From Bacillus sp. FJAT-44742 (GTDB lineage Bacteria; Bacillota; Bacilli; Bacillales; Marinococcaceae): 64,000 bases of DNA. The notes under the pieces are model-generated. The model made no database searches, was not told the DNA's origin, and was given only the letters and a program-made list of their open reading frames with translations. The stretch is from positions 743,133 through 807,132 of the forward strand of contig NZ_KZ454936.1 in the NCBI RefSeq assembly GCF_002797315.1, read 5' to 3'. This document shows positions 44,718 through 53,484 of this stretch, in pieces; position 1 is the stretch's first letter; each line of letters starts with the position of its first letter. Position numbers and translations under genes: made by a program.

Positions 44718-45785
44718 ATGAAAAGATTGGAAAAGGTAAGAAAAGGCCTGCAGGCACAAGAAATCGATGGCTTGTTAGTAACGAGTGCTGTAAACAGACG
44801 TTATCTAACAGGATTTACAGGAACAGCCGGAGCAGTGTTGATTTCTGAAAAGGGCGCTGTCTTTATTACTGACTTCAGGTACACTGAACAGGCCCAGGCT
44901 CAAGTGAATGGGTATGATATAGTCGAGCATAAGGCTTCCATGCCTGAGATGATCGGAGAAAAGGCAAACGAATTAGGTATTAAAAAGCTGGGTTTCGAAA
45001 AACATCAAACTACATATCAAGAGTATGAGCTGTATAAAAGCAAAGTAAACAGCATGTTAGTCCCGGTTTCAGGTATCATAGAAGAACTTCGCTTAAATAA
45101 AAACGAAGAAGAGCTGAACATTTTAGCAGAAGCAGCTAACATTGCCGACGCTGCTTTTGATCATATTACTACTTACATAAGGCCTGGAGTTACAGAGATA
45201 GAGGTAAGCAACGAGTTAGAATTCTTTATGCGGAAAAAAGGTGCCGATTCCTCTTCTTTTGACATCATTGTTGCTTCAGGTGAAAGAAGTGCTCTGCCCC
45301 ACGGTGTAGCAAGCGAAAAGAAAATTCAAAGTGGAGAGCTTGTTACATTAGACTTTGGTGCTTACTACAAAGGCTATTGTTCAGATATCACTAGAACAGT
45401 TGCTGTCGGTGAGCCTGATGAGCAGTTAAAGAAAATATATCAGACAGTCTATGAAGCCCAGCTGAAGGCAATGGAAGAGATCAGAGCGGGCATGACCGGT
45501 GTCGAAGCCGATTCTGTTGCACGTGAGCATATAAAGAAAAAAGGGTTTGGAGACAAATTTGGTCATGGGCTTGGCCATGGACTAGGGATGGAGGTTCACG
45601 AGGAGCCCAGACTATCTCCTAAAGGCAATAGGGAATTAACACCAGGCATGGTTGTCACAGTGGAGCCTGGTATATATGTGGCTGGTCTTGGGGGCACCCG
45701 CATTGAAGATGATATAGTAATCACGGAGAATGGAAACCGTTCTCTTACCCATTCCCCAAAAGAACTGATTATATTAGGAGAGTAA
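44718..45785 (+). CDS. pepQ: Xaa-Pro dipeptidase/aminopeptidase (M24B)
   Basis: A 355-residue pita-bread-fold metallopeptidase cleaving X-Pro bonds. The metal ligands are visible in DFGAYYKGYCSDITRT (two Asp), GHGLGHGLGMEVHEEP (His), VEPGIYV (Glu) and GTRIEDDIVIT (Glu). It corresponds to YqhT of B. subtilis directly upstream of efp. AGAGGAGG precedes ATG 44718. Confidence 0.92.
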   Translation: MKRLEKVRKGLQAQEIDGLLVTSAVNRRYLTGFTGTAGAVLISEKGAVFITDFRYTEQAQAQVNGYDIVEHKASMPEMIGEKANELGIKKLGFEKHQTTYQEYELYKSKVNSMLVPVSGIIEELRLNKNEEELNILAEAANIADAAFDHITTYIRPGVTEIEVSNELEFFMRKKGADSSSFDIIVASGERSALPHGVASEKKIQSGELVTLDFGAYYKGYCSDITRTVAVGEPDEQLKKIYQTVYEAQLKAMEEIRAGMTGVEADSVAREHIKKKGFGDKFGHGLGHGLGMEVHEEPRLSPKGNRELTPGMVVTVEPGIYVAGLGGTRIEDDIVITENGNRSLTHSPKELIILGE

Positions 45786-45844
45786 CAAAGGTTTTGTATT
45801 ATATTATGCAATACGCGAAAATTTAAACATGGAGGAATTCATAA

Positions 45845-46402
45845 ATGATTTCAGTAAATGATTTTAAAACAGGGTTAACAATTGAAGTGGATAATGGAAT
45901 ATGGCAGGTTGTTGATTTTCAGCATGTTAAGCCTGGAAAAGGTGCTGCTTTCGTTCGTTCTAAGCTGCGTAACCTTCGCACAGGAGCGATACAGGAGAAG
46001 ACGTTCAGAGCTGGTGAGAAAGTAGAAAAAGCCCACATTGAAAAAAGACGGATGCAATATTTATACGCAAGCGGGAACGTACATACCTTCATGGATAATG
46101 AAACCTTTGATCAGCTTGAATTAGATGGAAAGCAAATTGAATATGAACTTAACTTTCTTAAAGAAAATATGGAAGTTCAAATCATGACTTACGGAAGTGA
46201 AACTCTCGGTGTTGAGGTGCCGAATACAGTAGAATTGGAAGTTACCGAAACTGAACCTGGAATTAAAGGGGACACTGCTTCCGGAGGTTCGAAGCCGGCT
46301 ACCCTTGAAACAGGATTAACCGTGCAAGTCCCGTTTTTCGTTAATGAAGGGGAAAGGTTAATTATTGATACTCGTAAGGGAGAGTACGTATCCCGGGCGT
46401 AA
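45845..46402 (+). CDS. efp: elongation factor P
   Basis: A 185-residue three-domain factor that relieves ribosome stalling at polyproline. The modification-loop lysine is in [17 protein letters not shown] (about residue 32). ATGGAGGAATTC precedes ATG 45845. Same order as B. subtilis (yqhT-efp). Confidence 0.96.
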   Translation: MISVNDFKTGLTIEVDNGIWQVVDFQHVKPGKGAAFVRSKLRNLRTGAIQEKTFRAGEKVEKAHIEKRRMQYLYASGNVHTFMDNETFDQLELDGKQIEYELNFLKENMEVQIMTYGSETLGVEVPNTVELEVTETEPGIKGDTASGGSKPATLETGLTVQVPFFVNEGERLIIDTRKGEYVSRA

Positions 46403-46540
46403 TAGTAAGGTTATAAGAGGGGGACAAAAAGCTTGGTGCACCCTTTTTTAAAGGAGGTGTGACCTGAAATAACCTCTTTAAATGATTTACCCTGTTAAAA
46501 CTCCACCCTCTATAAGAGATAAGTATAGTAAGAAAGAATG

Positions 46541-46569
46541 ACCTCTGGCTGCGAGCCGGAGGTTTTTTT
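46541..46569 (+). terminator. rho-independent terminator after efp
   Basis: ACCTCTGGCT gcg AGCCGGAGGT hairpin with T run. Confidence 0.85.
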
Positions 46570-46621
46570 GCGTCAAGAACGAGGAAGCTTTTATCCCCCT
46601 TAGTTCTAAACTTCCGGCTGG

Positions 46622-46873
46622 TGAATAAGGTTGTACAAACAAGTATCAATGGGAGGATGCATGAAGTAATGCTATGATCCTGCTCATGGAAAAGTGCAAA
46701 AAAATGGAGCAAATACTTATCTTAAACGTGATTCCCTCAGTTGCAAGGTCAGTCGTTTCACTCCTAACCATGAGCATTGGACTTGTTTCTATCTCTGATC
46801 GTTTATCCTTTCGTCAGCTTGTATGGTTCTTGGAGGCATTTGTCTTATGATCTATGGATTTAATAAGGGATAA
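46622..46873 (+). pseudogene. yqhV: decayed yqhV (DUF2619) gene with frameshifts
   Basis: Between efp and spoIIIAA, where B. subtilis has yqhV. Frame 46674-46850 reads SNAMILLMEKCKKMEQILILN... to ...DRLSFRQLVW, then stops; the expected hydrophobic C-terminus VLGGICLMIYGFNKG continues in another frame (46826-46873). The N-terminal part (from about 46622) is in a third frame. At least two frame changes are needed, so it is a pseudogene or contains sequencing errors. Similarity to YqhV was judged from memory. Confidence 0.55.
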
Positions 46874-46898
46874 AGCTTGAAAAAAGGGGGACACTGCC

Positions 46899-47825
46899 TT
46901 GCCTGTATTTTCGATACTTCCCCAGCACCTTCAATCAATCGTCCAATCTTTCCTTGACACAAAAAACGACCTTGAAGAAATCCGGCTACGGGTGGGGATG
47001 CCCGTTGAAATGCTATTTCGTGCAGGACCGCTGTTTCTTACAAAACAAACTGGAGAAGCAGTTGAATTTACGAGAGAGGATGCTCGTTACGTATTAAATC
47101 AACTAAGCCATTATTCAATCTATGCATTTGAAGAAGAACTGCGTCAAGGGTTTATCACATTAGAAGGTGGACACCGTGTCGGGGTGGGAGGAAAGGTCCT
47201 CGTAGAAAACGGAAAAGTAAGGACGATAACCGGAGTAAGCTTTTTCAACGTTCGAATAGCTTCGGCAAAACAGGGAGTGGCTCGTCCATACGTAAAGCAC
47301 CTATATGACAGGCGTTGGCTTACCACCTTAATTATCGGGCCGCCACAAGCGGGTAAAACCACTTTTTTGCGTGATCTAGCTAGAATAGCAAGCTCTGGGG
47401 ATCCAGAGGAAAATATACCTTCTTCCAAAGTGGGGATTATTGATGAAAGGTCAGAAATTGCTGCCTGCCGGTCAGGCATTCCACGTCATGAAGTAGGAGT
47501 AAGGACAGACGTTCTTGACAGCTGCCCGAAAGCAGAGGGGATGATGATGATGATTCGTTCTATGAGTCCTGAAGTTCTTGTAGTGGATGAAATTGGTCGA
47601 AAGGAAGACGCAGAAGCGATTTTTGAAGCGATTCATGCCGGGGTTACTGTGTTCGCAACCGCCCATGGGAGAAGCAAAGAAGAGGTACTGAAGAGACCGA
47701 TGATTACACAGCTTGTCAGTGAGGGAATATTCGAATGCATTTTGGAAATCAGTTCTGAAGGCACGGGCGGTCGGAAAGGAAAAGTTAGTTACTTAACTGA
47801 CCAGTTTCGGGTGAAAGAACGATGA
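46899..47825 (+). CDS. spoIIIAA: stage III sporulation protein AA (ATPase)
   Basis: A 308-residue secretion-type ATPase of the SpoIIIA-SpoIIQ channel between mother cell and forespore. Walker A IGPPQAGKTTFLRD, Walker B-like EVLVVDEIGR. TTG 46899 is the start: AAAAAGGGGG lies upstream and no ATG fits. First gene of the eight-gene spoIIIA operon, normally sigma-E dependent; I did not assign a promoter. Confidence 0.94.
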   Translation: MPVFSILPQHLQSIVQSFLDTKNDLEEIRLRVGMPVEMLFRAGPLFLTKQTGEAVEFTREDARYVLNQLSHYSIYAFEEELRQGFITLEGGHRVGVGGKVLVENGKVRTITGVSFFNVRIASAKQGVARPYVKHLYDRRWLTTLIIGPPQAGKTTFLRDLARIASSGDPEENIPSSKVGIIDERSEIAACRSGIPRHEVGVRTDVLDSCPKAEGMMMMIRSMSPEVLVVDEIGRKEDAEAIFEAIHAGVTVFATAHGRSKEEVLKRPMITQLVSEGIFECILEISSEGTGGRKGKVSYLTDQFRVKER

Positions 47826-48334
47826 AGTGGCTTGGGGCAATATTGATTCTTTCTGCTTGTACCTGGGCAGGTTTCGCTTTTGCCCGCCGTTTAAGTGACA
47901 GGCCCCGCCAGCTTCGAATGCTCGTTTCAGCTCTTCAGTCATTCGAGGCTGAAATGATGTATGGGCTGACTCCACTGATGGAAGCGAGCTTGAAATTAAG
48001 CAGGCAAATTCCAAAGCCCATATCTTATATGTTTGCTCAATTTGCCTATTATTTACAAAAGGGAGAAGAGAGCGCAGAAAAGGCCTGGGATGCTTGTTTA
48101 GCAGATACGTGGCCTCTTACCGCTCTTCAGCAAAATGAACTTGAAGTAATGAAACAATTTGGCGCGACGCTTGGACAGCATGACCGGATTCAACAGCAAA
48201 AGCAGATAAGACTGGCCCTTTCTCACCTTGCAAGAGAGGAGCAGGATGCAAAGGAAAGTCAAAAACGGTTTGAAAGCATGGCAAAATCTCTTGGGTTTTT
48301 AACAGGTATGCTTGTCATCGTGCTCATGATCTAA
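47822..48334 (+). CDS. spoIIIAB: stage III sporulation protein AB
   Basis: A 170-residue membrane protein resembling type II secretion GspF, with a hydrophobic N-terminus (LGAILILSACTWAGFAFAR), a helical cytosolic region and a C-terminal membrane segment. Overlaps spoIIIAA by 4 nt (ATGA). Component of the SpoIIIA complex. Confidence 0.93.
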   Translation: MKWLGAILILSACTWAGFAFARRLSDRPRQLRMLVSALQSFEAEMMYGLTPLMEASLKLSRQIPKPISYMFAQFAYYLQKGEESAEKAWDACLADTWPLTALQQNELEVMKQFGATLGQHDRIQQQKQIRLALSHLAREEQDAKESQKRFESMAKSLGFLTGMLVIVLMI

Positions 48335-48353
48335 ACGTAAAGGGGGGTGAGTA

Positions 48354-48560
48354 ATGGGCTATGATGTTAACACGATTTTTCAAATTGCTGGTATAGGTAT
48401 TATTGTCGCAATGATTCATACTGTTTTAAAACAAATGGGGAAAGAAGACTGGGCCCATTGGGTAACATTGATAGGATTTGTCGTGGTTTTATATATGGTC
48501 GCAACGATAGTGGACGACCTCTTTCAAAAAATAAGAAGCGTGTTTCTGTTTCAAGGATGA
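48354..48560 (+). CDS. spoIIIAC: stage III sporulation protein AC
   Basis: A 68-residue protein with two membrane helices (NTIFQIAGIGIIVAMIHTVLKQMGKED... and WVTLIGFVVVLYMVATIV), typical SpoIIIAC. GGGGGGTGAG precedes ATG 48354. Small membrane subunit of the SpoIIIA complex. Confidence 0.95.
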   Translation: MGYDVNTIFQIAGIGIIVAMIHTVLKQMGKEDWAHWVTLIGFVVVLYMVATIVDDLFQKIRSVFLFQG

Positions 48561-48573
48561 AAGGAGGCGATGA

Positions 48574-48966
48574 ATTATCGAAATCGTCCAAATCGTCGGT
48601 TTCGGACTCATCGCCACATTTCTTGCTCTTGTGGTGAAAGAGCAGAAACCGGTCTTTGCTTTTTTACTGACATTGTTCGTAGGTGCCGTCATTTTTCTTT
48701 TTTTGCTTGAACATATTCGTACAGCCATCCAGTTAATTGAAAATTTAGCCGGTCAGGCAAGTATTAATATGATTTACCTCCATACGATTTTAAAAATTAT
48801 CGGGATTGCTTATATTGCTGAATTTGGATCACAGATTGCAAAGGATGCTGGACAGGGAGCGATGGCATCAAAAATAGAGCTTGCAGGAAAAGTGCTGATT
48901 GTAGTAATGGCGATTCCTATCTTTAACGTGCTAGTGGAAACAGTGTTGTCCCTCATACCAGGGTGA
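48574..48966 (+). CDS. spoIIIAD: stage III sporulation protein AD (apparent ATT start)
   Basis: A 130-residue membrane protein related to SpoIIIAC. The conserved protein begins before any standard start: IEIVQIVGFGLIATFLALVVKEQKP. A stop codon at 48571-48573 is immediately followed by ATT 48574, with AAAGGAGG (48560-48567) 6 nt away. The first usual start, GTG 48631, would remove the first membrane helix. The only upstream ATG (48570) is out of frame. Initiation at AUU (as known for infC) is therefore inferred. Confidence 0.88.
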   Translation: MIEIVQIVGFGLIATFLALVVKEQKPVFAFLLTLFVGAVIFLFLLEHIRTAIQLIENLAGQASINMIYLHTILKIIGIAYIAEFGSQIAKDAGQGAMASKIELAGKVLIVVMAIPIFNVLVETVLSLIPG

Positions 48967-48982
48967 AAAGAGGTGATGGGCT

Positions 48983-50170
48983 ATTAAAAAAGGACAAGCC
49001 GCGGCAGCTATATGTTTGTTTATCCTTGCCTTCCTCTGGGCAGCACAGCCAGTATTGGCGGAAGAAGAACCTGGATTAGAACAGAGTGAGATAGCTGAGT
49101 ATCAACTGGATAAATTAGGACTCGAGGATATACATCAGTTTTGGGAGGAGATTTCGCAGGACTATGGAGCGTTTTTGCCGGAAAGTCAAAAAGGATCCTT
49201 GCTTGAGTTTGTAAAAGGAGAAAAAACATTTTCGCCCAAAGAATGGGGCTATGCTTTTCTAAATTTTTTATTTCACGAACTTATTGCAAACGGAAAGCTC
49301 CTCGGAACTTTAATTCTTCTTTCTATTTTCAGCACGATGTTAAGAGCCCTGCAAAACGCTTTTGAACATGATGCGGTCAGCCGCGTCGCCTATAGTATTA
49401 CATTTATCGTTCTTATAGTGATAGCACTTAACAGCTTCTATGTCGCGATGATCTATGTGCAGGAATCCGTCTCAAACATGGTTCATTTTATGATTGCGCT
49501 TTTTCCTTTGCTTATGGCCCTCCTTGCATCTATGGGAGCCGTTACTACCGTTGCCTTATTTCATCCGCTGATCATGTTTCTTGTAAATACGAGCGGACTG
49601 ATGATTCAGTATTTTGTTCTCCCCCTTCTTTTCTTTTCAGCACTGTTAAGCATCGTAAGTTCTCTAAGTGAGTACATCCAGGTAACGAAGCTGGCTACTC
49701 TTCTTCGCTCCATTGCGCTATGGGCCCTCGGGGTATTTCTTACAATATTTTTAGGAGTGATCTCTGTTCAGGGAGCGACTGCCGCAGTGACAGATGGAGT
49801 AGCTGTAAAAACGGCAAAGTTCATTGCGGGTAACTTTGTCCCAGTTGTGGGACGAGTATTTACAGATGCAGCGGATACAGTGATGGGGGCCTCTTTACTA
49901 TTAAAAAATACAGTAGGTATGGCAGGAGTGGCGGTGTTGTTTATGATATGTGCTTTTCCGGCCATTAAAGTTCTCTCTATTGCTCTTATTTTTCATGCAG
50001 CAGCTGCTGTCTTGCAGCCTTTAGGTGCTGGTGAACTGCTGGAGGCATTATCCACTCTTGGACGTACGGTTTTATATATGTTTGCAGCGCTGGCAATTGT
50101 AGGATTGATGTTTTTCTTAGCTATAACGATGGTAGTTGCGTCTGGCAACTTATCACTTATGGTCAGGTAA
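48983..50170 (+). CDS. spoIIIAE: stage III sporulation protein AE (apparent ATT start)
   Basis: A 395-residue protein with an N-terminal signal peptide and about seven membrane helices (from about residue 110). The signal peptide, KKGQAAAAICLFILAFLWA then AQPVLA, is complete only from ATT 48983, which follows GAGGTGA with 6-nt spacing. TTG 49016 lacks a ribosome site and would lose the basic n-region. SpoIIIAE is a membrane subunit of the mother cell-forespore channel. Confidence 0.88.
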   Translation: MKKGQAAAAICLFILAFLWAAQPVLAEEEPGLEQSEIAEYQLDKLGLEDIHQFWEEISQDYGAFLPESQKGSLLEFVKGEKTFSPKEWGYAFLNFLFHELIANGKLLGTLILLSIFSTMLRALQNAFEHDAVSRVAYSITFIVLIVIALNSFYVAMIYVQESVSNMVHFMIALFPLLMALLASMGAVTTVALFHPLIMFLVNTSGLMIQYFVLPLLFFSALLSIVSSLSEYIQVTKLATLLRSIALWALGVFLTIFLGVISVQGATAAVTDGVAVKTAKFIAGNFVPVVGRVFTDAADTVMGASLLLKNTVGMAGVAVLFMICAFPAIKVLSIALIFHAAAAVLQPLGAGELLEALSTLGRTVLYMFAALAIVGLMFFLAITMVVASGNLSLMVR

Positions 50171-50183
50171 GGAGGGAGCAATT

Positions 50184-50807
50184 ATGGAGTATTTGACCGA
50201 CTGGGTTACAACATTGATTGTTTTTATCCTGGTAGCTGTTCTAATAGAGATGCTGATGCCTTCCTCAAAATTTCAACGGTATATCCGGCTTTGTCTGTCC
50301 CTTACATTAATGGTAATTATTCTCCAGCCTTTATTCGATTTATTTCAACGAGACATTCATTCTTTTCTTCCTGAATATTACGAAGAAGAGATTGTCTCAG
50401 CTGAATGGATGGAAGAAAAAATGATTCAAAAGAAAACAGAAATACAAGCCGGACAAGATGCATATATTTCAGAACAGATGGCTGAACAAATGGAACTGCA
50501 AGTAGCAGAGGAAGTAGAGAAGAAGTGGAATATGGAATTGACCAGAGTGGAGGTGGAATTTTTGGAAGACGTTAATGCAGACACTATTGATCCTAGTCAG
50601 GCTTTTTTTGTACATGTCACATTAAATGAAAAAAAGCAGGAGGGAGCCGTAGAAGCCATCGCCCCAATTCATATACAAACAGAGCCCGAGAATGAACAAT
50701 CATCCCCTCCATCGAGCCTTCGTGAAATTGAAAGGTTCTTAGCCTCTAACTGGGAGGTTGAGGAACAAAACCTCTCCATTGAAATGGAAGGGGGGCGGTT
50801 CCCATAA
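50184..50807 (+). CDS. spoIIIAF: stage III sporulation protein AF
   Basis: A 207-residue protein with two N-terminal membrane helices (WVTTLIVFILVAVLIEML and a second around residues 36-53), then a soluble ring-building-motif-like domain. AAGGAGGGAGC precedes ATG 50184. Its stop TAA overlaps the probable ATA start of spoIIIAG. Confidence 0.93.
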   Translation: MEYLTDWVTTLIVFILVAVLIEMLMPSSKFQRYIRLCLSLTLMVIILQPLFDLFQRDIHSFLPEYYEEEIVSAEWMEEKMIQKKTEIQAGQDAYISEQMAEQMELQVAEEVEKKWNMELTRVEVEFLEDVNADTIDPSQAFFVHVTLNEKKQEGAVEAIAPIHIQTEPENEQSSPPSSLREIERFLASNWEVEEQNLSIEMEGGRFP

Positions 50808-51463
50808 CAGAAAATAAGAATGAAAGCTTAAAAGAAAGCTTTAAAAAATGGCTGCGTAAGAATGAAACAAAAGACAAGAAAAAAATCTCCATAGTGTATG
50901 TGGCAGGAGTTCTGATAGTTGGTGTTTCCCTTATGTTTTTAGGCACGGCAGGAAACGAAAAAGAGGATGCCTCTCAGCCTGCTTATAGTGAAAGTCAGCC
51001 TGCAGAGGAGGCATTTAAAGGTGAAGATAAAAAAGAACCGGGAAGCATTTCTAAGTATGAGGAACTTTACGAAAACCAGCTTCGCGAGTCTCTTGAAGCC
51101 ATCACGGGGGTTTCTGATGTAACAATAATGGTCAACCTTGACGCGACAGAGAACAAGGTTATTGAAAAGAATAGAACCATTCGCCAGCAGATTACCGATG
51201 AAACTGATCGCGAGGGCGGAAAGCGAAAGGTTGAGGATGGAAGCAGTGAGGAGCAGGTGGTTATTATCCGTCAGGGAGATCAAGAAGAGCCATTAATCGT
51301 GAAAACAGAAAAGCCTGAAGTGCGAGGAGTCCTGGTAGTGGCGCAAGGAGTGGAAAATATGAAGGTTAAGGAATGGGTGGTAGAGGCTGTGACAAGAGTA
51401 CTTGATGTGCCTCCACACCGTGTTTCTGTCCTTCCCAAGAAAATGAAGGAGGAAGATGAGTAG
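50804..51463 (+). CDS. spoIIIAG: stage III sporulation protein AG (apparent ATA start)
   Basis: A 219-residue ring-forming protein: short basic cytosolic tail, one membrane helix (YVAGVLIVGVSLMFLG) and a large intermembrane-space domain that multimerises into the channel ring. The frame opens after a stop at 50780; with AAGGGGGGCGG upstream the only suitably placed codon is ATA 50804, overlapping the spoIIIAF stop as ATAA. The first standard start, GTG 50894, lies at the membrane helix and would drop the KKK anchor. Confidence 0.85.
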   Translation: MTENKNESLKESFKKWLRKNETKDKKKISIVYVAGVLIVGVSLMFLGTAGNEKEDASQPAYSESQPAEEAFKGEDKKEPGSISKYEELYENQLRESLEAITGVSDVTIMVNLDATENKVIEKNRTIRQQITDETDREGGKRKVEDGSSEEQVVIIRQGDQEEPLIVKTEKPEVRGVLVVAQGVENMKVKEWVVEAVTRVLDVPPHRVSVLPKKMKEEDE

Positions 51464-52234
51464 ATGGTGCTGAAAAAACAAACCGTTTGGCTGGTAACGA
51501 TGGTAAGTTTAATAGTGGTACTTGGAGTTTATTATATGACTGCACCTCCGGCAGTGGAACAGGCCTCTCAAGAAGAAGAGGTTCCAGGTACAGAACTGAC
51601 CGATGAGGAATGGGTGGAATGGCTTGAGGACGGACAAGTTGACATTTTAATTGACGAACAGGAGCCGGGTGAAGAAGTGCCGGCGGCAGAAGAGGAAACA
51701 CCAGGGAAAGAAGAAGGCGGAGAAGAAGCTGAGGAAGGGCAAGAGGAAGGGCAAGAGGAAGGGCAAGAGGAAGGGCAAGAGGAAGGTCAAGAGGAAGGGC
51801 AAAAGGAAGAGGAAGCCCCAGCTCCAGCTGAAATGCAGGAAACAGAAGCGGAAGAAGCTTCTACTATTGCTGCCCCTGCAGCAGCCGAAGGTATGTTCAG
51901 CGCGCTTAGGCTAGAAAGAGAAGAAACAAGAAGCCGCTTAAGAGAGGACTATACGAATACTATAGCTTCAGAAGACATGTCAGCTGCTGAAAAAAATGAT
52001 GCACATGAAAAGAAGGAAAATCTTCAAAAAACAGCACAGCAAGAAAGTATGCTTGAAACATTAATTCAGTCTCAAGGGTACGAAGACGCATTAGTCATTA
52101 CAGAAGAGGACCAGGTAAAGATTATTGTCCAGGCTGAAAAATTAACTGAACAAGAAGTTGTAGAAATAAATAAGCTGGCAGCTGAACACTTAGGAAAGAA
52201 AGACATAGCTGTTGGTTATCATGTAGCACCTTAA
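51464..52234 (+). CDS. spoIIIAH: stage III sporulation protein AH with acidic repeat linker
   Basis: A 256-residue protein with one N-terminal membrane helix and a C-terminal YscJ-like domain (from about residue 140) that binds SpoIIQ across the intermembrane space. Between them is a very acidic linker with six EEGQ repeats. GGAGGAAGATGAG precedes ATG 51464. Last gene of the spoIIIA operon, closed by a terminator. Confidence 0.94.
   Translation: MVLKKQTVWLVTMVSLIVVLGVYYMTAPPAVEQASQEEEVPGTELTDEEWVEWLEDGQVDILIDEQEPGEEVPAAEEETPGKEEGGEEAEEGQEEGQEEGQEEGQEEGQEEGQKEEEAPAPAEMQETEAEEASTIAAPAAAEGMFSALRLEREETRSRLREDYTNTIASEDMSAAEKNDAHEKKENLQKTAQQESMLETLIQSQGYEDALVITEEDQVKIIVQAEKLTEQEVVEINKLAAEHLGKKDIAVGYHVAP
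51731..51802 (+). repeat. six tandem 12-bp repeats in spoIIIAH
   Basis: GAGGAAGGGCAA repeated six times in frame (fifth copy has one T for G), encoding EEGQ. Repeat number may vary by slippage. Confidence 0.95.
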
Positions 52235-52267
52235 AGCAAATGATTTTTCATTTGCTTTTTTATTTTT
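52235..52267 (+). terminator. terminator of the spoIIIA operon
   Basis: AAAGCAAATGA tttt TCATTTGCTTT hairpin with T run. Confidence 0.85.
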
Positions 52268-52473
52268 AGGTTCGCAGGTTTTTTTAAGCTTTATCTATAT
52301 TCTTCTTTCGTTTGGTAAATGATAAGCTAGATGAAGAAAATCATGGGAAAGTTACCGTATTTATCACAGGAATATGAGATCGTAATGAAAAATAAAGGCA
52401 CTCATGGTATAATCAACAAGTATCTAAAGCATTTTTCGTATGCTGGAATGCACGGAATAAGGAGTTGTCATAC

Positions 52474-52818
52474 ATGGAATGGAATGATCTGACAGAAGGG
52501 GCCAAGGCGGTCCTGGAACAAACAAGAAATTTAAAAAACGACCAAATTCAAATTGTTGAATTTGAGGTTGGCTATGAGCAGAGATTCGGAGATGAAGAAA
52601 GCGGCTATACGGTATCCATTCAGGAGGAGGATTACCAAAACCTCAAGAAGTTTACACAGCACAATGAATACGGTGAACGATATCATATGGCTCGCAACAA
52701 AAATATCGTAAAGATTATCCTTCTGGAAAATGGCAAGATACCGGATAATCTTTCTGAGTTTCCTGTTTTTCGTCAATACAAAAATGATTATGTCCCTAAA
52801 GAAGAGAATGAAAAATGA
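52474..52818 (+). CDS. hypothetical cytosolic protein
   Basis: A 114-residue acidic protein (MEWNDLTEGAKAVLEQTRNL...) with no membrane segment and no recognised motif. AAGGAG lies 11 nt before ATG 52474; TTG 52465 is too close. TATAAT at 52408-52413 may be the -10 box. It occupies the place where B. subtilis has accB-accC, between spoIIIAH and yqhY. Confidence 0.6.
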   Translation: MEWNDLTEGAKAVLEQTRNLKNDQIQIVEFEVGYEQRFGDEESGYTVSIQEEDYQNLKKFTQHNEYGERYHMARNKNIVKIILLENGKIPDNLSEFPVFRQYKNDYVPKEENEK

Positions 52819-52872
52819 GAAATTAACGAGGAATAGTCATAGATATGAATAGTTAACTCGGAGGTGGAGTAA

Positions 52873-53277
52873 ATGAACGAAAACCAAGTATTAGATATTG
52901 AAGAACAAAAAAATGAATTGGGACGTATTGAGATATCTCCTGAAGTGATTGAAGTGATAGCGGGAATTGCCACTTCTGAGGTGGAAGGGGTAGCAACTCT
53001 TCGAGGGAATTTTGCTTCAGGCGTAGGGGAATTTCTAGGAAGAAAAAACCACGGAAAAGGCGTGAAGGTGGAACTTAGTGAAGATGGGGTTACCATTGAG
53101 ATTTCCATTGTTATTCTTTATGGATCCTCAGTCATTGAAACCGCTAAACAGGTACAGACAAATATTCAGCAGACGCTTCAAACAATGACATCGATTGATC
53201 TTGAAGCAATTAATGTCCATGTGGTAGGTATTCAGTTTGAAAACATGGAAGAAGCAGAAAGAGAAGAAATAGAATAA
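52873..53277 (+). CDS. yqhY: Asp23/Gls24 family protein YqhY
   Basis: A 134-residue member of the Asp23/YqhY family, with IEISPEVIEVIAGIATSEVEGVATL and VTIEISIVILYGSSVIETAKQVQTNI. In B. subtilis YqhY is encoded with accB-accC and restrains acetyl-CoA carboxylase. Here accBC are missing from the neighbourhood, but yqhY remains. CGGAGGTGGAG precedes ATG 52873. Confidence 0.9.
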   Translation: MNENQVLDIEEQKNELGRIEISPEVIEVIAGIATSEVEGVATLRGNFASGVGEFLGRKNHGKGVKVELSEDGVTIEISIVILYGSSVIETAKQVQTNIQQTLQTMTSIDLEAINVHVVGIQFENMEEAEREEIE

Positions 53278-53283
53278 AAGACC

Positions 53284-53318
53284 ATGCTTGGGGTAGTCCT
53301 CAAGCATCTTTTATTTTT
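53284..53318 (+). terminator. rho-independent terminator after yqhY
   Basis: ATGCTTGGGG tagt CCTCAAGCAT hairpin, then T-rich tract. Confidence 0.8.
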
Positions 53319-53484
53319 TATTACTAAAAGTAATAGAAACCCCCAATAATAGTTGTAAGTTACCAATAAAGAGGAAAGACTGTTTGTATCGTTTAATGTT
53401 ATCAAGAGCACGAGGATCATACTGTTTTAAGCAATTTATATATGCTATGATCAGTGATAGATTGAAACAAAGGAGAAAAAGACC

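Larger units (their letters stand above)
46403..46898. other. 496-bp region between efp and spoIIIAA
   Basis: Contains a terminator (46541-46569) and a decayed yqhV gene (about 46622-46873). The part before the terminator has an AAAGGAGGTG without a usable start codon behind it. Confidence 0.6.

Noticed and set aside
51731-51802. Short tandem repeats considered as a CRISPR array
   Set aside because: Units are contiguous 12-mers without spacers and lie in frame inside a coding gene.
51651-51914. Lysine/arginine-rich alternative frame across the spoIIIAH repeats
   Set aside because: Produced by the 12-bp repeat read in another frame; the spoIIIAH frame is conserved and has the ribosome site.
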